From positions 1 through 64,000 of the forward strand of contig JAURMI010000015.1 in the NCBI GenBank assembly GCA_030830785.1: 64,000 nt of DNA, written 5' to 3'. Source of the DNA: Crocinitomicaceae bacterium (lineage in GTDB: Bacteria; Bacteroidota; Bacteroidia; Flavobacteriales_D; Crocinitomicaceae). Each line of letters starts with the position of its first letter. Position 1 is the stretch's first letter. The notes below the pieces were generated by a model. It saw only the letters and a program-made list of their open reading frames with translations. It ran no database searches and had not been told where the DNA came from. This document shows, piece after piece, positions 1 through 8,427 of the stretch. Both the position numbers and the translations under genes were made by a program.

Positions 1-17
1 AAGCTTCGGGGTTTTTG
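1..17. terminator. Possible terminator remnant cut by window edge
   Basis: The first bases read as a palindromic AAGCTT core, then CGGGG and a T run. If the bases before the window are CCCCG, this would be a complete GC-rich hairpin with a U tract, and its reverse would terminate the tRNA-Phe transcript. Only half of the structure is visible, so this is a guess. Confidence 0.25.
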
Positions 18-21
18 GTAG

Positions 22-94
22 TGGTACCTCCAGGAATCGAACCAGGGACACAAGGATTTTCAGTCCTTTGCTCTACCAACTGAGCTAAGGTACC
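22..94 (-). tRNA. tRNA-Phe (anticodon GAA)
   Basis: Read on the minus strand this is a 73-nt cloverleaf. The acceptor stem pairs GGTACCT with AGGTACC, the D arm is AGCTCAGTTGGTAGAGC, and the anticodon loop CTGAAAA carries anticodon GAA. The T arm contains GGTTCGATTCC and the discriminator base is A. The 3' CCA is not encoded and must be added after transcription. A matching promoter lies just upstream at 110-141. Confidence 0.96.
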
Positions 95-109
95 AGCTCT
101 TGGTGGATG

Positions 110-141
110 CAAATTTACGACAATTTTAGTGTTTTACACAA
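110..141 (-). promoter_or_regulatory. Promoter of tRNA-Phe
   Basis: On the minus strand there is TTG (141-139), 21 nt, then TAAATTTG (117-110). This matches the Bacteroidota/Flavobacterium pattern TTG-N17-23-TAnnTTTG. The -7 box ends 15 nt before the mature tRNA 5' end, leaving room for a short processed leader. Confidence 0.65.
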
Positions 142-173
142 GAGCAAAATCAAAAAAGTTCAAAAAAGCTCCT

Positions 174-181
174 TAATTTTG
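174..181 (+). promoter_or_regulatory. -7 box before coaX (leaderless candidate)
   Basis: TAATTTTG fits TAnnTTTG and is followed by only 3 nt (AAT) before the ATG at 185. Transcription would begin at or next to the start codon. It also excludes the more upstream in-frame ATG at 107 as the start. No clear -33 TTG is visible. Confidence 0.5.
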
Positions 182-184
182 AAT

Positions 185-904
185 ATGACTGAGGCCAAAA
201 AGGTTTACCTACTCGATGCGGGCAATTCTCAAATCAAAATTGCCTTAGTGCAAGGCCATGTAATTGAGCAAGTTGAGCGCTTCGATGCCCAGCAATTTGA
301 TCTAAAAAATTTTGATAGTAACATCCCAATCGCGTGCTCGTCTGTAATTAATGCAAGCCTGCTATTGAAAATCAAAAAACACTTTTCGCAGGTTAAAGAG
401 ATCACAAGCATGAATAGTCTACCATTTAAAATGGCTTACCAAACGCCACAAACCTTAGGAATAGATCGCTTGTGTAATGCCACATTTTTGGCAACAACAA
501 ATAAAGGCTTACCGAGGCTTGCCATTGATTTGGGCACTTGTATCAAGTTTGATTTTTTAAATTCTGAGAATCAATATTTAGGTGGATCAATTTCTCCTGG
601 TTTAAAAATGCGTGCTCGCGCCATGGCGCACTTTACGGCAAAATTGAATGAAATTGAAATCTCGCCTATTACTAATTTAATTGGTTCAACAAGTGAAGAA
701 TCTTTAAAAATTGGAACACTATTAGGATGGCAAAAGGAAATTGAAGGCATGTTAGCAACATATCAAAAAACATATCCAAAATTAGTAACCTACCTAACTG
801 GAGGGGATGCAAAGTATTTTGATTTAGGACAAAAAAATGGCATCTTTGTACACGAAAAATTAACCCTTGAAGGCTTATACACGCTTTACCTTGCCAATGA
901 CTAA
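185..904 (+). CDS. coaX: Type III pantothenate kinase
   Basis: Phosphorylates pantothenate, the first committed step of coenzyme A synthesis, in the cytoplasm. The 239-residue protein has the type III (ASKHA-fold) motifs: an N-terminal phosphate loop LDAGNSQIK, then GIDRLCNA, the second phosphate motif DLGTCIKFDF and GGSISPGLKMR. Type III enzymes need a monovalent cation and are not feedback-inhibited by CoA (family knowledge). The reading frame is open to an ATG at 107, but the start at 185 gives the usual family N terminus and sits directly behind a TAnnTTTG box. The stop overlaps the next gene's start region. The order coaX - outer membrane protein - lptC is common in Flavobacteriia. Confidence 0.93.
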   Translation: MTEAKKVYLLDAGNSQIKIALVQGHVIEQVERFDAQQFDLKNFDSNIPIACSSVINASLLLKIKKHFSQVKEITSMNSLPFKMAYQTPQTLGIDRLCNATFLATTNKGLPRLAIDLGTCIKFDFLNSENQYLGGSISPGLKMRARAMAHFTAKLNEIEISPITNLIGSTSEESLKIGTLLGWQKEIEGMLATYQKTYPKLVTYLTGGDAKYFDLGQKNGIFVHEKLTLEGLYTLYLAND

Positions 905-2234
905 ATTCTTTTCCTTCCTATACGCACTTGGCGCCCTCTTTCAATTAAGTGCCCAGTCTATTACCTCCGAACCAGCAAGCTTTTATGGTCTGGGTGAAAT
1001 GAGTGCACGCGGTCATGGTATTTTTGATGCTTTGGGAAAAAATACAATCAATGTTTTTGATTCTTCTATTCTCAATCACTACAACCCGGCTACATACAAT
1101 AGATTGAGTAAAGGAGCTACTCTTTATTGTGTTAGTTTGCACTCTCGTCAATCTTGGTATAGCAATGCCAACACCGCTCAATTTGCTGCAACCCCAATGG
1201 TCGAGCAATTTACACTCGGATTTAAAATTCGCGAGCAGATGGGCATGTCTTTTGGATTAAGACCTTTTAGTGCCCGTGGATATGAAATTTCTGAAACTAT
1301 TTTTACTGGACTAGACTCTCTGTATTATCTCTATAATGGTAGGGGCGCAATTCAAGATCTATACCTGGGATATTCATTCGGAATTATAGAAAAACCCCAT
1401 ACGCAATTAGCAATCGGGGCCAATGCCTCTTATTTATTTGGAACACTCACTAATGAACGAATTTCTGAGCTTCTTACAGGCACAACAAACGCTGGAGGTT
1501 TAGAGCGCAATTCATTGATTTTAAGATCATTTTACACAGAAATTGGATCTTATTTTTACCAACAACTAGGTAAAAATCACAGCATAAAATTAAGCGCTGT
1601 TTATCAGCCCAATCTTACCTTAGACGCAAATTACCAAAAAGAGCTCTACAGTTCTGCCACTATCGGTGTCCCGAGCACCTTTGACACCATTCAAGTTACA
1701 AATGAAAAATTCTCAGCACAACTTACTGAAAGTCTGCAACTCGGTATGAGTTATGCAATTAAATTACCGACATATAAACGTCAAACCAGAGAACTTCACC
1801 CCCAATTACAGCTCTATGCGAGTAGGAGCAATTTTGGAGCGCTTCATCAAAATCAAGACCTCTTAACCGGATTCAATCAAAAAGAATACATGCGCATGAG
1901 TTTTGGGATGGAATATCAACCAGAAATTAATGTCATAGAAAATATTGCTACTTTAAAAGGATTCGAAAAAATTAGCTATCGCTTAGGCTACTACCAACAA
2001 TCATTGCCATATACTAACAATAATGTTCAATACAATGAACAGGCATTTACCCTAGGATTCGGATTTCCATTGTTAGCACAAGTCTCCTTATCTTCGATTC
2101 ATGTCGGTTTAACTTTTGGTCAACGAAGCATTGATAGTGGAATTTGGAATGAGAAATTTATTGGCGCAAGATTTAGTATAATTATGGCTCCTTCCAATTT
2201 TGAAAAATGGTTCAGAAAGCGTCAACTAGACTAA
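897..2234 (+). CDS. Outer-membrane beta-barrel protein of the coaX-lptC locus
   Basis: The 445-residue protein starts with a signal peptide (residues 1 to about 20, ending LSAQS). The rest is rich in alternating hydrophobic and aromatic strands such as ALGANASYLFG and QLGMSYAIKL, typical of an outer-membrane beta-barrel. I do not recognise a named family; its position between coaX and lptC is typical for an uncharacterised membrane protein of Flavobacteriia. The ATG at 897 is preferred over 867 because it gives a clean signal peptide; it overlaps the end of coaX (stop 904) by 8 nt. The stop overlaps the lptC start (TAATG), so coaX, this gene and lptC are probably co-transcribed. A link to lipopolysaccharide transport is only inferred from the neighbour. 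Confidence 0.75.
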   Translation: MTKFFSFLYALGALFQLSAQSITSEPASFYGLGEMSARGHGIFDALGKNTINVFDSSILNHYNPATYNRLSKGATLYCVSLHSRQSWYSNANTAQFAATPMVEQFTLGFKIREQMGMSFGLRPFSARGYEISETIFTGLDSLYYLYNGRGAIQDLYLGYSFGIIEKPHTQLAIGANASYLFGTLTNERISELLTGTTNAGGLERNSLILRSFYTEIGSYFYQQLGKNHSIKLSAVYQPNLTLDANYQKELYSSATIGVPSTFDTIQVTNEKFSAQLTESLQLGMSYAIKLPTYKRQTRELHPQLQLYASRSNFGALHQNQDLLTGFNQKEYMRMSFGMEYQPEINVIENIATLKGFEKISYRLGYYQQSLPYTNNNVQYNEQAFTLGFGFPLLAQVSLSSIHVGLTFGQRSIDSGIWNEKFIGARFSIIMAPSNFEKWFRKRQLD

Positions 2235-2794
2235 TGGCAACTTTTAATCAAAATCTATTAATTGTTTTAGCCATTATGGGATTATTTGCTTGTCAAAATG
2301 ATGTGGCCTTAGTACAGCGGATAAGTTTTCAGGCAGACGCACCTACGGAAAGTACAAAGGATTTAGTTTTAACTTATAGTGAAGATGGATTTGCTAGGGT
2401 TGAAATTCATGCAGCCATAGCCGAAACTTATAGAAATAACGCCCAACTCACAAAAATCAAAGACAGTCTGAAAGTTTATTTTTTCAATGAAAAGGGAACA
2501 GTTGTATCTACCCTAAGTGCCCTTTACGGGGAAATTAATTATAAGACCGGGCAACTCATGGTAAAAGATTCTGTGCGGTTGTTCAATATTAAAAAGCAAC
2601 AAACGCTGGAGACAGAAGTTTTATATTGGGACCAAAAAGACAGCAGCATTTACACAAAATCTGCCATTATTGTAAGATCCCCGAAAGGGAAGCTTTTTGG
2701 TAAAGGAATTCGTACCAAACAAGATTTTAGTAGTTATGTCGTATTAGAACCTGTTGGTTCTTGGCAATTAGATAAAAACCAAATGATTCAATAA
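2234..2794 (+). CDS. lptC: LPS export ABC transporter periplasmic protein LptC
   Basis: LptC bridges the inner-membrane LptBFG transporter and the periplasmic LptA bridge that carries lipopolysaccharide to the outer membrane. This 186-residue protein begins with a lipoprotein signal (LAIMGLFAC, lipobox cysteine near residue 20). It continues with the LptC pattern of short beta strands, including ARVEIHAAIAET, VYFFNEKGTVVSTLSALYGEI and YTKSAIIVRSPKGKLFGKGI, the last being the usual C-terminal strand. The start at 2234 (TAATG overlap) is preferred over the non-ATG codon at 2207. In Bacteroidota LptC is commonly lipidated. An LptF/LptG-type permease is encoded elsewhere in the window at 51559. 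Confidence 0.82.
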   Translation: MATFNQNLLIVLAIMGLFACQNDVALVQRISFQADAPTESTKDLVLTYSEDGFARVEIHAAIAETYRNNAQLTKIKDSLKVYFFNEKGTVVSTLSALYGEINYKTGQLMVKDSVRLFNIKKQQTLETEVLYWDQKDSSIYTKSAIIVRSPKGKLFGKGIRTKQDFSSYVVLEPVGSWQLDKNQMIQ

Positions 2795-2796
2795 TT

Positions 2797-3042
2797 ATGG
2801 CAAATAAAGATTTTATAAGTCGATACAATCAACTTTCAGGCTATCTGTGGCTTCTCATTGCTGTGGTAAGTTTTTTAGCCATAAGCTATAAAATTATAAC
2901 TGAAGGAGCTTCAACATGGTTGGCTTATTATGTAATACCGATTATTGCGCTGCTCATGTACGGAGTTAAAAAATGGATGATGAAACGTATGCAAAGGCAT
3001 TTACAAGAAATGGCATCGCAACAAAAGGAAAACTCCAAGTAA
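2797..3042 (+). CDS. Small two-helix membrane protein
   Basis: An 81-residue protein with two hydrophobic segments, about residues 15-33 (LWLLIAVVSFLAISYKII) and 41-57 (LAYYVIPIIALLMYGVK). A basic, glutamine-rich tail follows. It starts 2 nt after lptC and so is very likely co-transcribed with it. I do not recognise a named family; similar short membrane proteins occur beside lptC in other Flavobacteriia. It could be a small membrane anchor or adaptor, but nothing in the sequence proves a role. Confidence 0.7.
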   Translation: MANKDFISRYNQLSGYLWLLIAVVSFLAISYKIITEGASTWLAYYVIPIIALLMYGVKKWMMKRMQRHLQEMASQQKENSK

Positions 3043-3069
3043 CGATTTGCTTTTTAAAGGGCCTTTAAA

Positions 3070-5526
3070 GTGAGATTTTGCGCACTTTCATTCATTCTAA
3101 TTCTTGCCAATGTTCTACAAGGGCAACGCATGCTGAGTGGAATAATAACCAATGAACAACAGATTCCTCTTGCGGGTGCAGAGATTTTCGTAAAAAACGC
3201 CTCAGAATTACGCACCATAGCAGACCAAAATGGTTACTACCAGATGTATTTAAATCCTGGTGAATACTATCTTGTATTCAGTGCAGATGGCTACCAAGAC
3301 AGAGAGGCATATCTTGGAATGCGCGATGCAGATACCAAAAAAGATATACAACTTTTTGCCATGAAAGTCACGGAGGTTCAAGATATCAAGGTAAGTGCAA
3401 AAAAATACAATGTTGGGAGAGATAAAATCCTAAAAGTTGTTGCCCACAAAGACCAAATAAATCAATGGGCCTATGCGCATGAAGTTGATGTATACATCAA
3501 GGCAACAGAACAAAGAGAACAAACCCAACAGACAAAAAATAAAAATCAAAAAACCGATGATGACCCTCAATTGGATGGGCCAAAAGTTCCTGAATGGGTA
3601 AATAAACTCCAAATGGCCGAGGTAGAAATGCATCGGGCCTTTGCTCCACCGAATCAAGTTAAAGAGATTCGCAATGCATATAAAGCTTTAGGTGATATTT
3701 CACAATTATATTATACAACTACTGTAAAATCAAATTTTAATTTCTTCGAAAATTTATTGCATCTAGATGATTTGCATCAAACCCCAATTAGCTCACCAAT
3801 TTCGGTTCCGGGAATTGTCGCTTACAAATATAAATTTGAGGAGAAATATGAAGAAAATGGACAGCTTATTTCTAAAATAAAAATTACGCCTCGAAACACT
3901 GCGACCTCTACACTCGAAGGCTACATTTGGGTAATTGACAGTCTTTGGCTGATCCAGAAGTTGGATCTAACGATGAACAAAGGCAACTTACTTATTTATG
4001 ATTATTTTAGAATTCAACAAGATTATACCATCCAAGGCGATACACTCTGTGTGTTGCAAAATCAATTATTAACCTATGGTGTTAAATATAAGAATGAAGT
4101 AAGTGAATGTAAAACAGAGGCCATTTATTCTAATTATAATTTTGTTCCAAACTTTTCTAAAAAATACTTCAATTCAGAACTTGCCATCACCACTCAAGAA
4201 GCCTATGACCGCGACAGTAGTTATTGGGAGACAAAAAGGGCTATTGCGCTTACTGATGAAGAAATAAAATTCATTAGAGCTAAAGATTCCATCACTGATT
4301 ACTTGAACCGCAAAGAATACCTCGATAGCATTGATGCCGTATTTAATAAAGTAACTGCGCTAAAAGTATTGTGGTTTGGAATTGATCATAGAAACAGGGA
4401 GAAAAAGGAACAATGGACAATTGGATCTTTAGCTTCTCTTATTCAACCTGTATATATTGCTGGCCCTAGAATAGCCCCAAGTTTTGACTATTTTAAAAAA
4501 TGGAAAGATGAACGCACCCTTGATTCTTATTCTAGGGTATCTTATGGCCTTTTAAACGGTGATATTAAAGGAGATACATGGTGGAAATATCGATTCGATC
4601 CATTTCATTTTGGATTTTTACGTGTTGCCCTCAATCATGACTTTGATGTAATTAGAGGATATGATGCAATTTCACAAATCTATAAAAGAGAAAACTTTTT
4701 TGAATCTACTAAGTTCAATATTAATTTGAGCTATGAATTATTCAACGGATTTTATGCCTCTGTTAATTCCCAATATACAAAAAGAAGAAGTATTGAAGGA
4801 TACGAATTTTTAAACGAATTAGATCAATCTTTACCAAATAATGAACCATTGGCATTTGATCCATATGATGCTTATATTATCAATTTTGGTGCTTCCTACA
4901 CGCCAAAACAACGCTACATGCGCGAACCCTATCGAAAAGTAATTCTTGGCTCGGCATATCCTACATTTTCATTCAACATTGAACGTGGGCTTCCTAAATT
5001 ATTTAATAGTTCTGTTGACCATTTTTACATGCAATTTGAAATGAATCAAAATTTCAAAATAGGAACAATCGGTACTTCGGCATATAGAATTGCTGTGGGT
5101 AAATTTATTAGTGCGAGGGCAATTTATGAACCAGATTATAAATTTCAAAGACGAAGTGATCCCATTTGGTTTTCTAATCCACTGTATTCCTTCCAAGGAT
5201 TTGATACCACTTTAAGAACAACGGACTATGTCATGCAGGCGCACTATCTGCATCACGACAACGGCGCAATTCTCAATAAAATTCCATACTTTAAAAAAAC
5301 ACGTATAGGATTAGTAATCGGCGGTGGAGCGATGTATATCAAAGAACATGAATGGCAACACTATGAATTGTTAGGAGGCTTGGAAAGAAATTTCAAAATG
5401 AGCAGACGAAGATTGCGTATTGGAATCTATGGAGTGGTTTCGGATGGTAATCAAATTGCTCCAAGTACAGCATGGAAAATTTCATTTGCAGTACTCGACG
5501 ACCGCAGTATGAAATGGAATTTTTAA
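3070..5526 (+). CDS. DUF5686/carboxypeptidase-like regulatory domain outer-membrane protein
   Basis: The 818-residue protein starts at a GTG. It has a signal peptide (residues 1 to about 18, ending LQGQ), then a carboxypeptidase D regulatory-like beta-sandwich at about 20-95 (LSGIITNEQQIPLAGAEIFV... GYYQMYLNPGEYYLVFSADGY). A long DUF5686-like region follows and ends in beta-barrel-like strands. This family is restricted to Bacteroidota and is predicted to sit in the outer membrane; the function is unknown. No ATG gives a better N terminus, and the GTG follows an A-rich stretch. The stop codon lies in a TTAA that also encodes the stop of the convergent lspA. Confidence 0.78.
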   Translation: MRFCALSFILILANVLQGQRMLSGIITNEQQIPLAGAEIFVKNASELRTIADQNGYYQMYLNPGEYYLVFSADGYQDREAYLGMRDADTKKDIQLFAMKVTEVQDIKVSAKKYNVGRDKILKVVAHKDQINQWAYAHEVDVYIKATEQREQTQQTKNKNQKTDDDPQLDGPKVPEWVNKLQMAEVEMHRAFAPPNQVKEIRNAYKALGDISQLYYTTTVKSNFNFFENLLHLDDLHQTPISSPISVPGIVAYKYKFEEKYEENGQLISKIKITPRNTATSTLEGYIWVIDSLWLIQKLDLTMNKGNLLIYDYFRIQQDYTIQGDTLCVLQNQLLTYGVKYKNEVSECKTEAIYSNYNFVPNFSKKYFNSELAITTQEAYDRDSSYWETKRAIALTDEEIKFIRAKDSITDYLNRKEYLDSIDAVFNKVTALKVLWFGIDHRNREKKEQWTIGSLASLIQPVYIAGPRIAPSFDYFKKWKDERTLDSYSRVSYGLLNGDIKGDTWWKYRFDPFHFGFLRVALNHDFDVIRGYDAISQIYKRENFFESTKFNINLSYELFNGFYASVNSQYTKRRSIEGYEFLNELDQSLPNNEPLAFDPYDAYIINFGASYTPKQRYMREPYRKVILGSAYPTFSFNIERGLPKLFNSSVDHFYMQFEMNQNFKIGTIGTSAYRIAVGKFISARAIYEPDYKFQRRSDPIWFSNPLYSFQGFDTTLRTTDYVMQAHYLHHDNGAILNKIPYFKKTRIGLVIGGGAMYIKEHEWQHYELLGGLERNFKMSRRRLRIGIYGVVSDGNQIAPSTAWKISFAVLDDRSMKWNF

Positions 5527-6191
5527 TCTGTCTCTTTAACTTCGTTTTTTTTCTTTGGGAAAAATTTACGTTGGCGAATAATTGCCCATATCAAGCCCAC
5601 AGATATACAGGCATCTGCCCAATTCCAAATTGCTGGAAAAACTTCTGATCCGCCTATAAGCGGTGTCCAGGAAGGCCAACGCACGTTAAATTGAAACATA
5701 TCTACAACATTACCAAATAAAAATCCTTGATGCCTTAATTCAACAGCATATGTAAAATGACCGTTAGAACAAAACGCATTGTTTCCACTGCCTATCATAT
5801 GATTAAAAGAGATACAGGGATCTACATTAAAAAGCAAATCGTAGAACATTGAATCGAATAAATTTCCCGAGGCACCTGCCAACACCAGCGATACAACAAG
5901 TAAAAATTCAATAGAGGTTCCCAATCTAATTTGCTTGATGAGATATCGAATTATCAACACTATGGCAACAATTCTAAACAAGCTAAGTGACAATTTGGCC
6001 CAAATACTTGAACCAAAAGTTTGTCCAAAAGCCATACCTGGATTTTCGGTGTAGTGAAGTATAAACCAATTACCAAAAATTGGTTTTGACTCTCCAGGGA
6101 AAAATTGAGTTTTTATAGTAAGTTTGATCCATTGGTCTATTATTAAAAGTATTCCGACCAATAAAATGCAAAGGATGACTTGTTTTTTCAC
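5523..6191 (-). CDS. lspA: Lipoprotein signal peptidase (signal peptidase II)
   Basis: Inner-membrane aspartyl protease that cleaves prolipoprotein signal peptides after lipid attachment. The 222-residue protein shows the conserved DQWIK near residue 20, the TENPGMAFG region, and the two catalytic-aspartate motifs GNVVDMFQF and AIWNWADACISVG. It has four predicted membrane segments. At 222 residues it is longer than the roughly 160-residue proteobacterial form because of a periplasmic insertion around residues 120-150 (DPCISFNHMIGSGNNAF), a usual feature of Bacteroidota LspA. It follows the DksA-like gene by 3 nt in the same operon. Many substrates are encoded in this window, for example LptC, GldJ and several small lipoproteins. 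Confidence 0.93.
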   Translation of the reverse strand: MKKQVILCILLVGILLIIDQWIKLTIKTQFFPGESKPIFGNWFILHYTENPGMAFGQTFGSSIWAKLSLSLFRIVAIVLIIRYLIKQIRLGTSIEFLLVVSLVLAGASGNLFDSMFYDLLFNVDPCISFNHMIGSGNNAFCSNGHFTYAVELRHQGFLFGNVVDMFQFNVRWPSWTPLIGGSEVFPAIWNWADACISVGLIWAIIRQRKFFPKKKNEVKETD

Positions 6192-6194
6192 GCT

Positions 6195-6575
6195 TTATTT
6201 TTGCGCATTTTTAGCATCAATGCTCATTGTGGCATGAGGAACTAAACGCAGACGCTCTTTGGGGATGAGCATTCCAGTTACCCGGCAAATACCATAGGTT
6301 TTATTTTCAATGCGCATCAGCGCATTATTGAGACTCTGAATAAACTTCTCTTGACGTGCAGCTAATTGAGCAACTTCTTCACGAGAAAGGGTTTCAGATC
6401 CATCTTCCATCATGTTAAAGGTTCGACCTGTATCATCGGTACCATGATCATCGGAATGAGATAAGGAGCCCTTTAAAAGCATTAAATCTTCATTGGCTTC
6501 TTTTAATTTATCCATAATCAGTGACTTGAACTCGGCAAGGTCTGCATCGGAGTATCTTATATTAGGCTTTTGCAT
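6195..6575 (-). CDS. TraR/DksA-family regulator with degenerate zinc finger
   Basis: A 126-residue protein with an N-terminal helical hairpin (about residues 10-85) and the C-terminal TraR/DksA module (YGICRVTGMLIPKERLRLVPHATMS, given here only as a position guide at about 93-117). Family members bind the RNA polymerase secondary channel and, with ppGpp, reset promoter choice. Of the four zinc cysteines expected in the C-terminal finger only the first (in GIC) remains; the others are Thr, Ser and Ala. This degenerate form is usual in Flavobacteriia as I know the family. It is the first gene of the unit with lspA, with a TATATTTG box 28 nt upstream of the ATG. Confidence 0.85.
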   Translation of the reverse strand: MQKPNIRYSDADLAEFKSLIMDKLKEANEDLMLLKGSLSHSDDHGTDDTGRTFNMMEDGSETLSREEVAQLAARQEKFIQSLNNALMRIENKTYGICRVTGMLIPKERLRLVPHATMSIDAKNAQK

Positions 6576-6603
6576 ATGGTGCGGTTTTCAAAAAAGTAGA
6601 ACG

Positions 6604-6611
6604 CAAATATA
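6604..6611 (-). promoter_or_regulatory. -7 box of the dksA-like/lspA operon
   Basis: Minus-strand TATATTTG matches TAnnTTTG exactly and lies 28 nt upstream of the DksA-like start codon. No obvious -33 TTG at the standard spacing. Confidence 0.5.
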
Positions 6612-6725
6612 TTATTTTTTAGTTTTTTCTGAACCTCAATCACAAGAATTAATCCATTGATTTATTCTTTTTAAACAATCAGGCCAACTTATTCACAACT
6701 TTAAAAAAATCAACTTCATAATGGG

Positions 6726-6733
6726 TAGTTTTG
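6726..6733 (+). promoter_or_regulatory. -7 box abutting the DUF6427 start
   Basis: TAGTTTTG matches TAnnTTTG and directly touches the ATG at 6734. If real, the mRNA begins inside the first codons and the functional start may be the in-frame GTG at 6737, which would make it leaderless. The match could be chance. Confidence 0.35.
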
Positions 6734-7696
6734 ATGGTGATTCGTTTGTTTTTAAATAATCGCGTTTGGGTACTCTTGTTTTTACCATTTGTATTATCTC
6801 TATATATACTAGGAGATAATCTTGGTATGGACTTCCCTTTTGGAAAAGCTGAACAATCTAGTCTCATTTTACCTTTTTTTTCTTCCATTTCTTGGGTGCA
6901 AAGCGGCGCCCACATTGTAATGATCTTAGTGAATGCTGTACTACTCAATTGGGTCTTCAACAGCAATGAATTTTTAGAAAAAAACACCTTCATGATAAGC
7001 TTGTTATACATAATAATTTCAAGCTTTTTTCAACATTGGGGTGCTTCAAGCTGGCTCTTTGTTGCTCATTTATTTTGTATTCTAGGATTATGGATACTTA
7101 TTGGCATTAAACCCCAACAAAGTGCCAAAAAACCAGCATTTAATGCAGGTGTTATTTTTGGATTAAGTCTATTTTTTGAACCAAAGTATTTTTTTCTACT
7201 TCCCATTGTGCTCCTTTTATTAGTTAATGCACGTGGGTTTCACCTTAGAGAATTAATCCTATTGATTGTTGGTTTCTTTCTGCCTATGGGTTTTTATTGG
7301 GCTACAAGTTATTTAACAGGTTCAAATTTAGCTACGTTAAATGTGTTGTCAAACAAATACTACGATGCTAATTGGAAGGAAGTTTCAATCTTAGCCTTTT
7401 TATTGTTAATGCTATTTTTTAGTATTGCAGGTTTGCGTGCTCGGCTTGCAAAGGCTTCACTACGTCTTAAAAAGCAAACACAATTACTCACAATATTCAT
7501 GTTCTACATTGTATTATTGGGTAGTTTAACATTTTTTTGGGGGGGTGATACTACTCTATTAAGTTTAATTTCAATTCCATTTTCATTTTATTTTACTTAT
7601 GCCTTGCTTAGTAGTAGCTTAGGGGTAAGCTCTCACCTTTTCTTTTATATTTTATTGTCATTTTCTTTGTTTAAATACATGTTGTTTTACTTTTGA
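6734..7696 (+). CDS. DUF6427 family multi-pass membrane protein
   Basis: A 320-residue, very hydrophobic protein with about 9-10 predicted membrane helices, e.g. VWVLLFLPFVLSLYILG, IVMILVNAVLLNWVF, FFLLPIVLLLLVNARGF. The central FEPKYFFLLPIVLLLLVNARGF and FHLRELILLIVGFFLPMGFYW segments fit the Flavobacteriia-specific family DUF6427, which often lies beside purD, as here. The function is unknown; the overall layout recalls the membrane part of polyisoprenyl-linked glycosyltransferases, but no catalytic motif is visible. The start is uncertain between ATG 6734 and GTG 6737 because a promoter-like box abuts the ATG. Confidence 0.75.
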   Translation: MVIRLFLNNRVWVLLFLPFVLSLYILGDNLGMDFPFGKAEQSSLILPFFSSISWVQSGAHIVMILVNAVLLNWVFNSNEFLEKNTFMISLLYIIISSFFQHWGASSWLFVAHLFCILGLWILIGIKPQQSAKKPAFNAGVIFGLSLFFEPKYFFLLPIVLLLLVNARGFHLRELILLIVGFFLPMGFYWATSYLTGSNLATLNVLSNKYYDANWKEVSILAFLLLMLFFSIAGLRARLAKASLRLKKQTQLLTIFMFYIVLLGSLTFFWGGDTTLLSLISIPFSFYFTYALLSSSLGVSSHLFFYILLSFSLFKYMLFYF

Positions 7697-7710
7697 GCAT
7701 AGACTTTTAT

Positions 7711-7718
7711 TAATTTTG
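7711..7718 (+). promoter_or_regulatory. -7 box of the purQ operon
   Basis: TAATTTTG, matching TAnnTTTG, lies 19 nt upstream of the purQ ATG at 7738. A TTTG at 7692-7695 is upstream but the 15-nt spacing is shorter than the usual 17-23. Confidence 0.5.
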
Positions 7719-7737
7719 AACCCACATAAATTCTTAT

Positions 7738-8427
7738 ATGAAATTTGGCGTAGTAACTTTTCCAGGATCAAACTGTGACCAAGATATGGTCTATGTTTTG
7801 AGAGATTTAATGGGGCAAGAAGTAGTTGAACTTTGGCATAAAGACACCGACCTAAAAGATGCACAATTCATTGTGCTTCCTGGTGGTTTTTCATATGGCG
7901 ATTATTTGCGTTCAGGTGCTATCGCCAAATTTTCTCCCATTATGGAATCCATAATTGCGCATGCAAAAAATGGCGGATATGTACTAGGCATATGCAATGG
8001 ATTTCAAATTCTAACTGAAGCAGGATTGCTTCAAGGAGCTTTGTTGCACAATGTGTCCCAGAAGTTTATATGTAAAAATGTTTTTCTGAAACCCGTAAGT
8101 AAAAGTGCTGCTCCATCGAGAAGTCTTGATAATCAAAAGGCTTATCAAATTCCAATTGCCCATGGAGAAGGCCGTTATTACGCTGACCCTGCAACACTTC
8201 AATCACTTCAAGAAAATGACCAAATACTTTTCACCTATTGCTCGGCTAATGGTGAAAACGCAGATGATGCAAACCCCAACGGGTCTTTATTAGATATTGC
8301 GGGTATTACCAATAAAACAAAAAATGTCTTCGGCATGATGCCACATCCTGAAAGAGCAGCAGACCCGCTTTTAAATAATCTTCACGGACTACATATTTTT
8401 GAATCTATTTTAGCGCATTGTTCATGA
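7738..8427 (+). CDS. purQ: Phosphoribosylformylglycinamidine synthase subunit PurQ
   Basis: Glutaminase subunit that supplies ammonia to PurL in step four of purine synthesis. The 229-residue class I glutamine amidotransferase has the N-terminal TFPGSNCDQD typical of PurQ, the oxyanion loop PGGFSYGDYLR, the nucleophile Cys86 in GICNGFQ, and the His203/Glu205 dyad in MMPHPERAAD. All catalytic residues are present. A separate PurQ implies a small PurL and a PurS encoded elsewhere, rather than the single large PurL of proteobacteria. It overlaps purD by 4 nt (ATGA). Confidence 0.95.
   Translation: MKFGVVTFPGSNCDQDMVYVLRDLMGQEVVELWHKDTDLKDAQFIVLPGGFSYGDYLRSGAIAKFSPIMESIIAHAKNGGYVLGICNGFQILTEAGLLQGALLHNVSQKFICKNVFLKPVSKSAAPSRSLDNQKAYQIPIAHGEGRYYADPATLQSLQENDQILFTYCSANGENADDANPNGSLLDIAGITNKTKNVFGMMPHPERAADPLLNNLHGLHIFESILAHCS

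Noticed and set aside
1..6. HindIII site AAGCTT exactly at the window start, as if a clone end
   Set aside because: It is also the centre of a likely terminator palindrome, and one site is not evidence for a clone boundary.
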